From Erythrobacter rubeus (GTDB taxonomy: Bacteria; Pseudomonadota; Alphaproteobacteria; Sphingomonadales; Sphingomonadaceae), in contig NZ_JACXLC010000001.1 of NCBI RefSeq assembly GCF_014705715.1, positions 1,222,457 through 1,286,456 on the forward strand: a DNA stretch of 64,000 bases, written 5' to 3'. Position 1 is the first letter of the stretch. Each line of letters starts with the position of its first letter. Under the pieces are notes generated by a model, which did not search any database, was not told the DNA's origin, and was given only the letters and a program-made list of their open reading frames with translations. Both the position numbers and the translations under genes were made by a program. Shown one piece after another: positions 27,599 to 36,211 of the stretch.

Positions 27599-28010
27599 CA
27601 ATGCGCAAAGCGGTGAGGAGCGATTCCGCCGTCGGCGCAATTCTTTTTGGCGGTATCTGGCTTTGGCCTTTGTCGGCTTTGCGATCGCCGGGTTCATCAG
27701 CGGTTACGCTCAAGATTCCTACAAAGCAGGAGATTTGCCGACATGGGTACCAATCACGCTGGCCATCATGGTATGCGCTGCGTTGATTTGGTTCACTTGG
27801 GATTATTTCCGCAGGGTCGATGAATTGGACTTGATGGACAATCTCTGGGCTCACCTTATTGGCACTTACACCGCAGTTATCGTATTTATGGGCTGGTATT
27901 TGTCGGGCGATCTTGGGCTTTCCAGCTATCCCACGGCATTCGGAGTAATGTGCGCGCTGATCGCGGGAACATTCGTGGCCTATTGCCTTCGAAAATTGGG
28001 GTTCCGCTAA
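27585..28010 (+). CDS. Four-helix membrane protein paired with the XRE regulator
   Basis: This 141-residue protein has a basic N-terminus (RFRRRRNSF) and four hydrophobic segments (near 24-42, 55-71, 88-105 and 118-134). The family is not recognised with certainty. XRE plus small membrane protein pairs are common in Gram-positive and sphingomonad genomes, and their function is generally unknown. It overlaps the regulator gene by 14 bases in a different frame. No enzymatic motif is visible. Confidence 0.75.
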   Translation: MTKHDNAQSGEERFRRRRNSFWRYLALAFVGFAIAGFISGYAQDSYKAGDLPTWVPITLAIMVCAALIWFTWDYFRRVDELDLMDNLWAHLIGTYTAVIVFMGWYLSGDLGLSSYPTAFGVMCALIAGTFVAYCLRKLGFR

Positions 28011-28087
28011 TCCTCTGACCAACCCTTCGATCCCTTCACCTTTCACGAACACCCGATCTATATTCATTCCAAACGAAAGGACTCTTG

Positions 28088-29041
28088 ATGAAATTCAACA
28101 CATTACTCTGCTCCACCGTCGGTGCGTTCGCGCTGTTTGCAGGCGCCCCTGCCCTTGCTCAGGAAGCAGACGCCGCTCCGGTCGAGCAGACAGAAGCCGA
28201 TGCCGCAGAGGCCACTGAAGCAGTCGAAGAGCAACCCGGTAGCCCTGCCCTTTGGCAAGTGTCCGACGAGGACACGACCATCTACCTTTTCGGCACCGTC
28301 CACATGCTGCCGCAGGACGTCGATTGGTACAGCGGTCCGGTGAAGGAGGCGATCTCCAGCTCCGATTCGCTCGTGACGGAAATCGACATGAACCCCGAAC
28401 TGACGGCGGCGATGGGCCAACTGATCGGGCAAAAAGGCATGCTGACGGATGGCCAGACCCTGCGCAGCCTGATGACCGATGAACAGCGCGCGACTTATGA
28501 AGAAGGCCTCGCCAAGGTCGGCATCCCGCCAGAGGCTTTCGATGGGATGGAACCCTGGCTCGCGTCGATCGCGCTGCTGCAGATCGTGACACAGGCGTCG
28601 GGCTTCAGCGACGATCTCGGCGTTGAGAAAGTTCTCGAGGCGACCGTGCCCGAAGGTACCGAGCGTGTGGCGCTCGAGACGGTCGAATTCCAGATTTCGA
28701 TTTTCGACGAATTGCCGGTCGATCAGCAGATCCTGTTCCTGCTGGAAGGCGCTGGCGATCCGATGGCCGGTATCGAAACGCTCAATCAGCTCGTCACCGA
28801 ATGGGCCGAGGGCGATGTCGAAGAACTCGGCAATCTGATGAATGAGGGTATGATGGCCCATCCCAACCTTGCCGAGCAATTGCTCTACATGCGTAACGAG
28901 AACTGGGCCGAATGGATCGACACACGCATGGACGATCCAGGGACCGTCTTCATTGCGGTTGGTGCAGGTCACCTCGCCGGTGAGCGCAGCGTGCAGGACT
29001 ACCTTGCCACCCGCGGGATCACCGTAAACCGGGTGCAGTGA
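28088..29041 (+). CDS. TraB/GumN-family protein, exported
   Basis: This 317-residue protein starts with a signal peptide (cut after PALAQ is likely) and an acidic alanine/glutamate-rich linker. The TraB/GumN domain follows. Hallmarks are YLFGTVHMLPQDVDW near the front and FIAVGAGHLAGE near the end; both carry the family's GxxH and GxGH histidines. Distant relatives (Tiki) are metalloproteases, so proteolysis is possible but not shown. I chose the ATG at 28088 with GAAAGGA upstream, not the TTG at 28085. Its stop overlaps the next gene, a diverged paralogue. Confidence 0.88.
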   Translation: MKFNTLLCSTVGAFALFAGAPALAQEADAAPVEQTEADAAEATEAVEEQPGSPALWQVSDEDTTIYLFGTVHMLPQDVDWYSGPVKEAISSSDSLVTEIDMNPELTAAMGQLIGQKGMLTDGQTLRSLMTDEQRATYEEGLAKVGIPPEAFDGMEPWLASIALLQIVTQASGFSDDLGVEKVLEATVPEGTERVALETVEFQISIFDELPVDQQILFLLEGAGDPMAGIETLNQLVTEWAEGDVEELGNLMNEGMMAHPNLAEQLLYMRNENWAEWIDTRMDDPGTVFIAVGAGHLAGERSVQDYLATRGITVNRVQ

Positions 29042-29928
29042 TCCCGGTTTCGCGATCTCTCCTCGCGGCGTTTCTGGGCATGCTGGCTGTCGCCGGCTGC
29101 TCGGAAGCGCCGGAGGAACCCCATCCGGAGGCCAACCCTCTGCTCTTCGAAATCGCGAGCGCGGATGGCGAGGTCGAGGGATGGATGCTCGGCACAATCC
29201 ACGCCTTGCCCGATGACGTGCATTGGCAAACCAGCACCATCCAGCGCGTTGTCGACGAAGCCGACTACCTGATCGTCGAAATCGCAGCATTGGATGACAG
29301 CGCGGCGATCGGCCGAACATTCAATGAGCTGGCAACTTCTCCCGGACAGACAGACCTGACGCAGCGTGTCGAGGCAGAGCTGCGCCCCGCCCTCCGCGAC
29401 CTCATGGCGCGCGCCAATCGCTCCGACGATGATTTCAGCACAACCGAAACATGGGCCGCCGCGCTGATCCTCGCCCGCGTAGCTGCTACGGGCGATCCCG
29501 CCAACGGGGTCGACCGGGTCATAACGCGCAAATTTGCCGGCCGCGAAGTGCGTGAATTCGAAGGCGCTCTGGCTCAACTCGGCATTTTCGATCAACTACC
29601 CGAAGCGGATCAGCGGGACTTGTTAGAAGGCGTGATTGCGGAGGTCGAGCAGACGCTGGAACGACCCGGCCGATTGCGCAATGCATGGCTTACGGGAGAC
29701 GTTGCGATTCTCGAGGAAGCGACCCGCACTGGAATCATGGCTGACCCGGAATTGCGCGACGCTCTGATCGTACAGCGCAATCGGCGCTGGGCTGAGCAAC
29801 TCGAAGACGATCTGCGCGAGAGTGCGCGTCCGCTAGTCGCCGTCGGCTCGGGCCACCTGGTCGGCGAAGACAGCCTCGTCACGATGCTTCAGCAGCGCGG
29901 ATATCGGGTCACCCGCCTAGGCCAGTAA
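29038..29928 (+). CDS. TraB/GumN-family lipoprotein
   Basis: This is a second TraB/GumN protein of 296 residues, beginning at a GTG that overlaps the previous stop (GTGA). The N-terminus has a lipobox (LAVAGC), so it should be lipid-anchored in the periplasm. The same histidine motifs occur as [15 protein letters not shown] and [12 protein letters not shown]. It is clearly a paralogue of the upstream gene, but diverged, and probably coexpressed. A GC-rich hairpin follows the stop. Confidence 0.87.
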   Translation: MIPVSRSLLAAFLGMLAVAGCSEAPEEPHPEANPLLFEIASADGEVEGWMLGTIHALPDDVHWQTSTIQRVVDEADYLIVEIAALDDSAAIGRTFNELATSPGQTDLTQRVEAELRPALRDLMARANRSDDDFSTTETWAAALILARVAATGDPANGVDRVITRKFAGREVREFEGALAQLGIFDQLPEADQRDLLEGVIAEVEQTLERPGRLRNAWLTGDVAILEEATRTGIMADPELRDALIVQRNRRWAEQLEDDLRESARPLVAVGSGHLVGEDSLVTMLQQRGYRVTRLGQ

Positions 29929-29940
29929 TTCCTTGCCAAC

Positions 29941-29969
29941 CGCGCCCCGCAGCGGTAGGGGCGCGCTCT
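29941..29969 (+). terminator. Hairpin terminator after the TraB/GumN pair
   Basis: CGCGCCCC and GGGGCGCG form a perfect 8-bp stem around a nine-base loop, followed by CTCTT. It lies 13 bases after the stop of the lipoprotein gene. The T-run is short, so termination may be partial. Confidence 0.6.
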
Positions 29970-30041
29970 TCGGTGTCATGGTCATCCCTGGAGGCGGCCA
30001 CCGATAAACATATCCAACAATGCATTCGAAAGGCTTGTAAC

Positions 30042-30737
30042 ATGAGCGAAGCTCTTACACTGCCGGCCGAAGCGCGCGAACGGGCAGGCAAGGGAGCCTC
30101 CCGTGCACTTCGCCGCGAAGGTCGGGTCCCCGCTGTTATTTACGGCGGTAAGGAAGAACCCACTCCCATTCATCTGGAAGCCAAAGAGCTGGTCCGGATG
30201 CTCAACACCGGTCACTTCATGAACTCGATCGTGCAGGTCGAAGTCGGCGGCAAGAAGGTTCGCACCATCCCGAAGGATGTGGCCCTGCACCCGGTCACCG
30301 ACCGTCCGACCCACGTCGATTTCCTGCGCTTGTCCAAGGACGCGAAGATCGAAGTTCAGATCCCGGTTGTCTTCACCGACGAGAAGAAGTCGCCCGGCCT
30401 TGAGAAGGGCGGCGTGCTCAACGTGGTCCGTCACGAGCTCGACCTCATCTGCGCATCGGACAAGATTCCCGATCAGATCGAGATCTCGGTCGAGGGCAAG
30501 GAAGTTGGCGACTCCATTCACATCAGTGAAGTGGACCTGCCCGACGGTGCCGAAAGCGCGATCACCGATCGCGATTACACCATCGCAACCCTCGTTGCTC
30601 CGTCTGCGCTCAAGAAGAGCGAAGAAGAAGGCGAAAGCGAAGAGGAAGTTCCGGCAGATGGCGTTGCAGCCACCGAACAGGGTCCCGATGCGGATGCTGC
30701 CGAGGAACAGGAAGAAAAGGCGCCCGACGGCGAATAA
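30042..30737 (+). CDS. rplY: Ribosomal protein L25, CTC form
   Basis: This is the 5S-rRNA-binding ribosomal protein L25 in its long (Ctc) form, 231 residues. The N-terminal domain opens [20 protein letters not shown] and contains [14 protein letters not shown]. The beta-rich C-terminal domain includes [18 protein letters not shown]. An acidic low-complexity tail ([13 protein letters not shown]) follows. The start at 30042 begins the conserved domain; the longer frame does not look conserved. It lies upstream of pth, as in many bacteria, and has its own terminator. Confidence 0.94.
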   Translation: MSEALTLPAEARERAGKGASRALRREGRVPAVIYGGKEEPTPIHLEAKELVRMLNTGHFMNSIVQVEVGGKKVRTIPKDVALHPVTDRPTHVDFLRLSKDAKIEVQIPVVFTDEKKSPGLEKGGVLNVVRHELDLICASDKIPDQIEISVEGKEVGDSIHISEVDLPDGAESAITDRDYTIATLVAPSALKKSEEEGESEEEVPADGVAATEQGPDADAAEEQEEKAPDGE

Positions 30738-30770
30738 GTCGCGGATATTTCTTCACGCAATCACCAAGAG

Positions 30771-30805
30771 CGCCGGGCCCTGCAAAGAGCTCGGCGTTTT
30801 TGTTT
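30771..30805 (+). terminator. Rho-independent terminator after rplY
   Basis: CGCCGGGC (30771-30778) pairs with GCTCGGCG (30789-30796) with one G-U wobble, followed by TTTTTGTTT. It sits 34 bases after the rplY stop. Confidence 0.85.
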
Positions 30806-30894
30806 AGGGCGCACAGACTTGAGAGCGACTAGATCCATTCGCGCTTGAAGTCGGCAGAGACGACCATGTCCCGACGCCGCAAGAAATATTGGCA

Positions 30895-31006
30895 CTTGCT
30901 CGACGCCAGAGGCGTCACAAGCCCAACCGGGCGTCGCGGCCGATGCCGCGGAGCCAAGCAGCGCGGACGCGCTGCGCCCGGCGCTTGAGGGGCAGGCGAA
31001 GCCTGC
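30895..31006. repeat. Array of short GC-rich hairpins before pth
   Basis: About 110 bases hold a run of perfect small hairpins: GACGCC-AGA-GGCGTC (30902-30916, extended by CTTG/CAAG), CGCGGC-CGAT-GCCGCG (30935-30950), GCAGCGCG-GA-CGCGCTGC (30958-30975) and GCAGGC-GAA-GCCTGC (30992-31006). The last ends 12 bases before the pth start codon. The regular arrangement looks like an interspersed repeat rather than chance, and it could fold in the pth leader RNA. Confidence 0.75.
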
Positions 31007-31018
31007 TAAAGCACAAAA

Positions 31019-31588
31019 ATGCAAATCTGGACTGGCCTAGGAAATCCGGGACCGCGTTATGCGATGCACCGGCACAATATCGGTTTCATGGCGTGCGACG
31101 TCATCGCCGAAATGCATGGCTTTGGCCCGGTGCAAAAGAGATTCTCCGGTTGGGTTCAGGAAGGCCGGATCGGTGGCGAGAAGGTCCTGCTGCTGAAGCC
31201 TGCGACCTTCATGAACGAAAGCGGGCGCAGCGTCGGCGAAGCTTTGCGGTTCTACAAACTCGGCACCGACGCGCTTACCGTCTTTCACGACGAACTCGAT
31301 CTCGCGCCGTTCAAGGTGAAGGTGAAGGAAGGCGGCGGCCATGCGGGCCACAACGGTTTGCGCTCCATTGACCAGCATCTCGGCCCGGATTTCCGCCGGG
31401 TGCGCATCGGCATCGGGCATCCGGGACACAAGGACCGTGTGACCGGCCACGTCCTCGGAAATTACGCAAAGGCCGAGCAGGACGATCTGGTGCAGATGCT
31501 CGGTGCAATCGGAGCCGAAGCCGAATGGCTGGCGAAGGGCGACAATCCGCGTTTCATGAGCGAAGTCGCATTGAGGATGCAGAATTAG
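31019..31588 (+). CDS. pth: Peptidyl-tRNA hydrolase
   Basis: This essential esterase recycles peptidyl-tRNA dropped by ribosomes. It has 189 residues. The active-site Asn9 and His19 are in GLGNPGPRY and MHRHNIGF. The catalytic aspartate is in VFHDELDL, and substrate contacts are in KPATFMNESGRS and GGGHAGHNGLRSI. The start is preceded by the hairpin array rather than by a clear Shine-Dalgarno sequence, so leader structure may influence expression. The rplY-pth-ychF neighbourhood is conserved, though two unrelated genes now separate pth from ychF. Confidence 0.95.
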   Translation: MQIWTGLGNPGPRYAMHRHNIGFMACDVIAEMHGFGPVQKRFSGWVQEGRIGGEKVLLLKPATFMNESGRSVGEALRFYKLGTDALTVFHDELDLAPFKVKVKEGGGHAGHNGLRSIDQHLGPDFRRVRIGIGHPGHKDRVTGHVLGNYAKAEQDDLVQMLGAIGAEAEWLAKGDNPRFMSEVALRMQN

Positions 31589-31638
31589 CAATCGCGAACG
31601 ACTCGCAATTGGGGGTGCGCACCCTATTTGCAGCCCCG

Positions 31639-31950
31639 ATGAAAACCGAAATCCGGTCGAACTGGTCGCACGCAATTCTCGTGTGCAAGAAATGCGGGAA
31701 GAAAGCCGCCAAGCGTGGGGCCGCGTTCGGCACGGATCGCAAGAGCCTTCCGAAAGCGCTGAAGCGGGAACTCGGCGCAAAAAAGGGACGCAAATCGCCG
31801 CTCGGCATAGTCGAAGTCGGATGCCTCGATGTCTGCCCGAAGAAAGGCTTGATAATGGTTGACAGTCGCACGCCGGGCCAGTGGCGGATCGTACGGGAGG
31901 ACGCCGACATCGCGGAACTCGCGAAGCAATTGCAATCTGTAGACGCATGA
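31639..31950 (+). CDS. Thioredoxin-like [2Fe-2S] ferredoxin-type protein
   Basis: This 103-residue protein has four cysteines placed as CKKC (17-20 region) and CLDVC in the second half. That spacing matches thioredoxin-fold [2Fe-2S] ferredoxin-like or DUF1636-like proteins. It is strongly basic in the middle (KALKRELGAKKGRK). The ATG at 31639 is chosen because it begins just before the conserved cysteine region. It follows pth by 50 bases and may be cotranscribed. The redox partner is not apparent. Confidence 0.75.
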   Translation: MKTEIRSNWSHAILVCKKCGKKAAKRGAAFGTDRKSLPKALKRELGAKKGRKSPLGIVEVGCLDVCPKKGLIMVDSRTPGQWRIVREDADIAELAKQLQSVDA

Positions 31951-32010
31951 GGCGTCTGGCGTTGCGAATGCCGGGTTGTTAAGGTCACCGGACCCTGCCG
32001 GAGAACTCGA

Positions 32011-33006
32011 ATGACCGCCATCAACCGCCGCACCCTCCTTGCCGGAGCCGCCGCAACTGGCGCGCTCGCCGCGACTGCGACCATCGCCCAGCCCGATCAG
32101 ATTGAGGCCGGATCCGATCTCACCGGCAAAAGCATCCTGATAACAGGCTGTTCGTCCGGCTTCGGACGCCTCATGGCCGAGGACTATGCGCGTAAAGGCG
32201 CGAAGGTTTTCGCGACGATGCGCAACCTCCCGCGACCTGAGGCAGACGAACTTGAAGCGCTGGCCGAGGCGGAAAATCTCGACCTGACGGTCCTGCAGAT
32301 TGACGTAATGTCGGATGAGCAGGTCGAAAGCGCTGTTGCCGAGACCGGCAGGCTGGCGGGCGGCGCGATCGACGTCCTGATCAACAATGCCGGGATCGGA
32401 TACGCCGGACCGATCGAAGTGCAGGACATGCAGGCGACCAAGCTGATCTTCGATACCAATGTATATGGCCCGCACCGGATGGCGCGCGCTGCCCTGCCCG
32501 CCATGCGCGCAGCCAAAAGCGGACTGATCTTCAACATCTCGTCGCAATTGGGGCGCGTGATCGTACCCTCCGCCGGACAATACTCCCCCACGAAGTTCGC
32601 GCTCGAAGCGATGAGCGAGGCGATGGCGTACGAGCTCGTTCCGCACGGCATCGAAGTATGCGTGATCGAACCTGGCGGTTATCCGACGAAGGTGTGGGTC
32701 AATCGCAACCGCCTCGCCAGCGAGCTAAAACAGCGCATGTCGGAAGAACGCGCCGCCGCTTATCCCGCGCTTGTTGCGCGCATGGGCGAAGAGGACGGCA
32801 CCCGCCGCACCGCCGATCCAATGGATGTACCGCGGGCTATCGCCGAGATAATCGCAATGCCCGCAGGTACGCGCCCGCTGCGCCGCGCAGTCCATCCCGG
32901 TAACAAGCCGCAACTGCCGATCAATGAACTTACGGCAGAGGTACAGGTCGATTGGCTCGGACAGTCGCCGTTTGGTCCGTGGGTGAAGGCCGTCCATGGC
33001 GCATAG
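32011..33006 (+). CDS. Tat-targeted short-chain dehydrogenase
   Basis: This 331-residue SDR carries a twin-arginine signal at its N-terminus (AINRRTLLAGAAATGALAA). The Rossmann motif is TGCSSGFG (45-52), NNAG follows, and the catalytic set is Ser178 (NISSQ), Tyr191 and Lys195 (YSPTK). It is therefore a complete classical SDR. Export of a folded NAD(P)-dependent enzyme through Tat is unusual because the periplasm lacks free NAD(P). The signal may instead be a membrane or retained leader. The substrate is unknown. Confidence 0.87.
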   Translation: MTAINRRTLLAGAAATGALAATATIAQPDQIEAGSDLTGKSILITGCSSGFGRLMAEDYARKGAKVFATMRNLPRPEADELEALAEAENLDLTVLQIDVMSDEQVESAVAETGRLAGGAIDVLINNAGIGYAGPIEVQDMQATKLIFDTNVYGPHRMARAALPAMRAAKSGLIFNISSQLGRVIVPSAGQYSPTKFALEAMSEAMAYELVPHGIEVCVIEPGGYPTKVWVNRNRLASELKQRMSEERAAAYPALVARMGEEDGTRRTADPMDVPRAIAEIIAMPAGTRPLRRAVHPGNKPQLPINELTAEVQVDWLGQSPFGPWVKAVHGA

Positions 33007-33086
33007 CAGCGCCAGAGGATCACACTGGCCAAACGGCGCGCGCGGCGCTATCGGCGCGTCTTTCATACGATTAGAAAGAGCTTCCC

Positions 33087-34187
33087 ATGGGTTTCCGTTG
33101 CGGGATCGTGGGCCTTCCCAATGTGGGCAAGTCCACCCTTTTCAATGCACTTACCGAAACGCAGGCTGCGCAGGCCGCGAACTATCCGTTCTGCACGATC
33201 GAGCCGAATGTCGGCCAGGTCGCGGTCCCGGACGAGCGCCTCGACAAGATTGCCGCGATTGCGAAGAGCGCGAAGGTGATTGCTACCCAGCTGGGCTTTG
33301 TCGATATTGCGGGGCTGGTGAAAGGCGCGAGCGCAGGCGAAGGCCTGGGCAACCAGTTCCTCGGCAATATCCGTGAAGTCGATGCCATCGTCCATGTCCT
33401 GCGCTGTTTCGAAGATGACGACATCCAGCACGTCTCCAACCATGTCGATCCCATCGCCGATGCCGAAGTGGTCGAGACCGAGCTGATGCTCGCCGATCTC
33501 GAAAGCCTCGAAAAGCGTGTTCCCAATGCGCAGAAGCGCGGCAATGCCGGCGACAAGGAAGCAAAGGCGCTCGCGAGCGTGCTGGGTCAGGCGCTCGACC
33601 TGCTGAAAGATGGCAAGCCCGCGCGGCTAACCGAACCGAAGGACGATGAAGAAGCGCGGCTGTTCGAACAGGCGCAGCTGCTCACCGCAAAGCCGGTGCT
33701 CTATGTCTGCAATGTCGCCGAGGAAGATGCGGCGAACGGCAACGACCTGTCCGCGAAGGTCTTCGCGAAGGCAGAAGCGGAGGGAGCGCAGGCAGTGGTC
33801 GTTTCCGCCGCGATCGAAGCGGAGCTCGTCGAAATGCCGATTGAAGACCGCGCAGAATACCTCACAGAACTCGGCCTTGAGGAAAGCGGCCTCGCCCGCG
33901 TGATCCGCGCAGGCTACAAATTGCTCGGGCTGAAAACGTTCTTCACCGCAGGGCCCAAGGAATCACGCGCGTGGACTTTCCCCGACGGCGCAAAGGCACC
34001 GCAGGCTGCCGGCGAGATTCACAGCGATTTCGAAAAGGGCTTCATCCGCGCAGAAACGATCGCCTACGAAGATTACGTCGGCCTAGGCGGAGAAGGACCG
34101 GCGCGAGAGGCCGGAAAATTGCGCCAGGAAGGCAAGGAATACGTCGTCCAGGATGGCGACGTGATGCTCTTCAAATTCAACGTCTGA
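33087..34187 (+). CDS. ychF: Ribosome-associated GTPase/ATPase YchF
   Basis: This Obg-like P-loop protein of 366 residues prefers ATP in studied members and binds ribosomes; it is linked to translation and oxidative stress. Walker A is GLPNVGKSTL, with the G2/G3 regions in NYPFCTIEPNVG and FVDIAGLVKGAS. The TGS domain ends the protein (AGEIHSDFEKGFIRAETI, GKEYVVQDGDVMLFKF). The start is well supported by the MGFRCGIVGLPNVGKS opening. Confidence 0.95.
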   Translation: MGFRCGIVGLPNVGKSTLFNALTETQAAQAANYPFCTIEPNVGQVAVPDERLDKIAAIAKSAKVIATQLGFVDIAGLVKGASAGEGLGNQFLGNIREVDAIVHVLRCFEDDDIQHVSNHVDPIADAEVVETELMLADLESLEKRVPNAQKRGNAGDKEAKALASVLGQALDLLKDGKPARLTEPKDDEEARLFEQAQLLTAKPVLYVCNVAEEDAANGNDLSAKVFAKAEAEGAQAVVVSAAIEAELVEMPIEDRAEYLTELGLEESGLARVIRAGYKLLGLKTFFTAGPKESRAWTFPDGAKAPQAAGEIHSDFEKGFIRAETIAYEDYVGLGGEGPAREAGKLRQEGKEYVVQDGDVMLFKFNV

Positions 34188-34250
34188 TATTCTCGGAACC
34201 CGCTGGCCTTCTTTTCCGTTGAGTTTTCAAACACTCATCGGGGAAGTTAC

Positions 34251-35057
34251 GTGGTAGACAAATCTGAGAAATTCAATTGGCTGGTTCGTGTCGGATATTT
34301 CAGCCGGGCCGTTCTGTACACTGTCCTTGGCTACATTGCGCTCACCAGCGCAGGCGAAATCAGCGAAGGCACAGACGGTATCTTCAAGGCGGTCGAGAAC
34401 CTGCCGGGCGGGACCGCGCTGCTGTGGATCCTGGTGATCGGCCTCGCCGCCTACGCTCTCTTCCGCTTTGCCTCACCACTGTTCGATATCGAAAATAACG
34501 GCTCCGATACAAAGGGATGGGGCAAGCGTATCGGGCACGCGGGCAGCGGCATTGCGCATCTCGTGCTTGCCTGGACCGCGTATCAATTCGCCACCGGCTC
34601 GGGCGGCGGACAGGGCAGCGCTGGCGCTTCGCAAGCGGCTGCCGGCGTGCTCTCGATCAGCTTCGGCGGGGTTGTGATCGGTATCCTCGGATTGGCGTTC
34701 TTCATAGCGGCAGCGGCGCAGGCCAAGAAAGCGATCAGCGGAGATTTCATGAACCGCATCAGCGCCTCTGCACCTGGCTTTACGCGGATGCTCGGCGGTG
34801 CCGGTTTTGCCGCGAGAGCTGTCGTCTACGCGGTGATCGGCTGGTCGCTGTTTCAGACCGGCTTCCTGTCGAGCGGCGCTGAAAACGTGAAGACGCTTGG
34901 CGGTGCGGTTGCATCGCTGGCGGGCACGGGCTGGCTCTTCACGGTGACCGCGATCGGCCTGCTGCTGTTCGGCCTCTTCAGCTTCATCCTCGCGCGCTAC
35001 AGGATCATTCCGGAGCTTGACCGCGATGCGGGCGTGCCCGAATTCCGCACTGCATAG
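34251..35057 (+). CDS. DUF1206 membrane protein
   Basis: This 268-residue inner-membrane protein has six hydrophobic helices in three similar pairs, the DUF1206 pattern. Repeated elements are RVGYFSRAVLYTVLGY, RIGHAGSGIAHLVLAWTAY and GGAGFAARAVVYAVIGWSLF. The function of the family is unknown. The start is GTG at 34251, with a GGGGAAG sequence upstream. It follows ychF by 63 bases but may be separately expressed. Confidence 0.83.
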   Translation: MVDKSEKFNWLVRVGYFSRAVLYTVLGYIALTSAGEISEGTDGIFKAVENLPGGTALLWILVIGLAAYALFRFASPLFDIENNGSDTKGWGKRIGHAGSGIAHLVLAWTAYQFATGSGGGQGSAGASQAAAGVLSISFGGVVIGILGLAFFIAAAAQAKKAISGDFMNRISASAPGFTRMLGGAGFAARAVVYAVIGWSLFQTGFLSSGAENVKTLGGAVASLAGTGWLFTVTAIGLLLFGLFSFILARYRIIPELDRDAGVPEFRTA

Positions 35058-35104
35058 TGAATAGAGAGCATCCGGCGCCGGTTGGCGGCGTCGGATGCGT
35101 CAGT

Positions 35105-36100
35105 TTAGCGCTCGAACTTCGCGGCGCGGTCCAGTTCGGCCAGGAATTCGGCGCTCTCATCCAGACGGAGTGCTACGCCCGAAATCGGCCGCTGTCCGCC
35201 TGTGAATGTGCGGATCATGACCGGCTCGGAAAAGCGCAAACTGACATTGGGCGAAGACATGATCGCGAGATTGATAACATCTTTGCGTTCGAGCTCGCCG
35301 CTCGAAAAAGCGGACCGGGTCTCGGCAATCGAACCAACTGGCACCACGAAATCGTAGATCATGCCGCTGCGAACACGGACCGCGCCCGGCGCGACTAATA
35401 CCGGGTTGATCCTAAAACTTTTCAGCAGCGCAATCGTCCAGATCAGCCCCCACATACTCAGCCCAAATACGATCCATGCGACCACTGGATTCCACAACAT
35501 CAATAGCAGGTGCACCACGCCAAGCTCGATCACTTGAAGCGCTACGAAAGTAGCAATCATCGGGGTGAGGTAAGTGTGATAGGCAAAAGCCTTCGCGCCC
35601 GAAGGTACATCCACGGGTGCACGCCAGCGGAAGAGTGCCAGCCACAGTACGCGGCACTCGGACACGACGAGATGCACCAGCTTTTCCGGCAAGACTTGCT
35701 CGAAGCCTGCCACCAGCGATCCGGACGACCTCCAGCCTACAACGATCCGGAAACTGCTCCATAGAGCAAACAAACCAGCAGTGGCGGCAGCGGCGACAAG
35801 CACGTGCGGCAGGTCTAGATATACTTCCCGAAGCGGCTCCGACGCACCGATGATAATCACCGCGCTCGCAAGCGAAACGACGCCGACAACCTGAAACAAT
35901 TCCGGTTTGCGATCCGGCGATTTTGCAATGAGACCAAGCAGCAAAGCATCCGTGACGATCCAGGCGTAGAGCGCCGCCGCGATCCCCGAATTGGCCATTG
36001 CCCATGATGAATAGGTCGCCAGCCTCGCGCCGACAATCGCGATGAGCGGCAGCAAGATGGGAAGGATTTTGAGCAAGGGTGCGGGGAGAGAACTGGTCAT
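35105..36100 (-). CDS. Multi-pass membrane protein, unknown
   Basis: I do not recognise this 331-residue protein. It has about seven hydrophobic segments in the first 240 residues. A soluble C-terminal domain of about 90 residues follows, with strand-like sequence (PGAVRVRSGMIYDFVVPVGS, SSPNVSLRFSEPV), that may be PH-like. I chose the ATG at 36100, with GGAGG four bases upstream, over the frame from 36154. It sits between the DUF1206 gene (convergent) and mutL, on the mutL strand and downstream of it. Confidence 0.7.
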   Translation of the reverse strand: MTSSLPAPLLKILPILLPLIAIVGARLATYSSWAMANSGIAAALYAWIVTDALLLGLIAKSPDRKPELFQVVGVVSLASAVIIIGASEPLREVYLDLPHVLVAAAATAGLFALWSSFRIVVGWRSSGSLVAGFEQVLPEKLVHLVVSECRVLWLALFRWRAPVDVPSGAKAFAYHTYLTPMIATFVALQVIELGVVHLLLMLWNPVVAWIVFGLSMWGLIWTIALLKSFRINPVLVAPGAVRVRSGMIYDFVVPVGSIAETRSAFSSGELERKDVINLAIMSSPNVSLRFSEPVMIRTFTGGQRPISGVALRLDESAEFLAELDRAAKFER

Positions 36101-36211
36101 TCGGCCTCCAATTCCGGTCAGCGATCGGACATGCTGACCAAGCGGCAAACGCACTCGATGCGTAGTCGATTGCGGCGGTCTACACCAGCAAGAACCCAGC
36201 CCGCCATGCGG

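Noticed and set aside
28103-29320. 405-residue open frame on the minus strand
   Set aside because: It is antisense to the two TraB/GumN genes, which have signal sequences, lipobox and conserved motifs.
30761-31024. 87-residue minus-strand frame upstream of pth
   Set aside because: Its sequence is produced by the hairpin array and is low in information; more likely a repeat than a gene.
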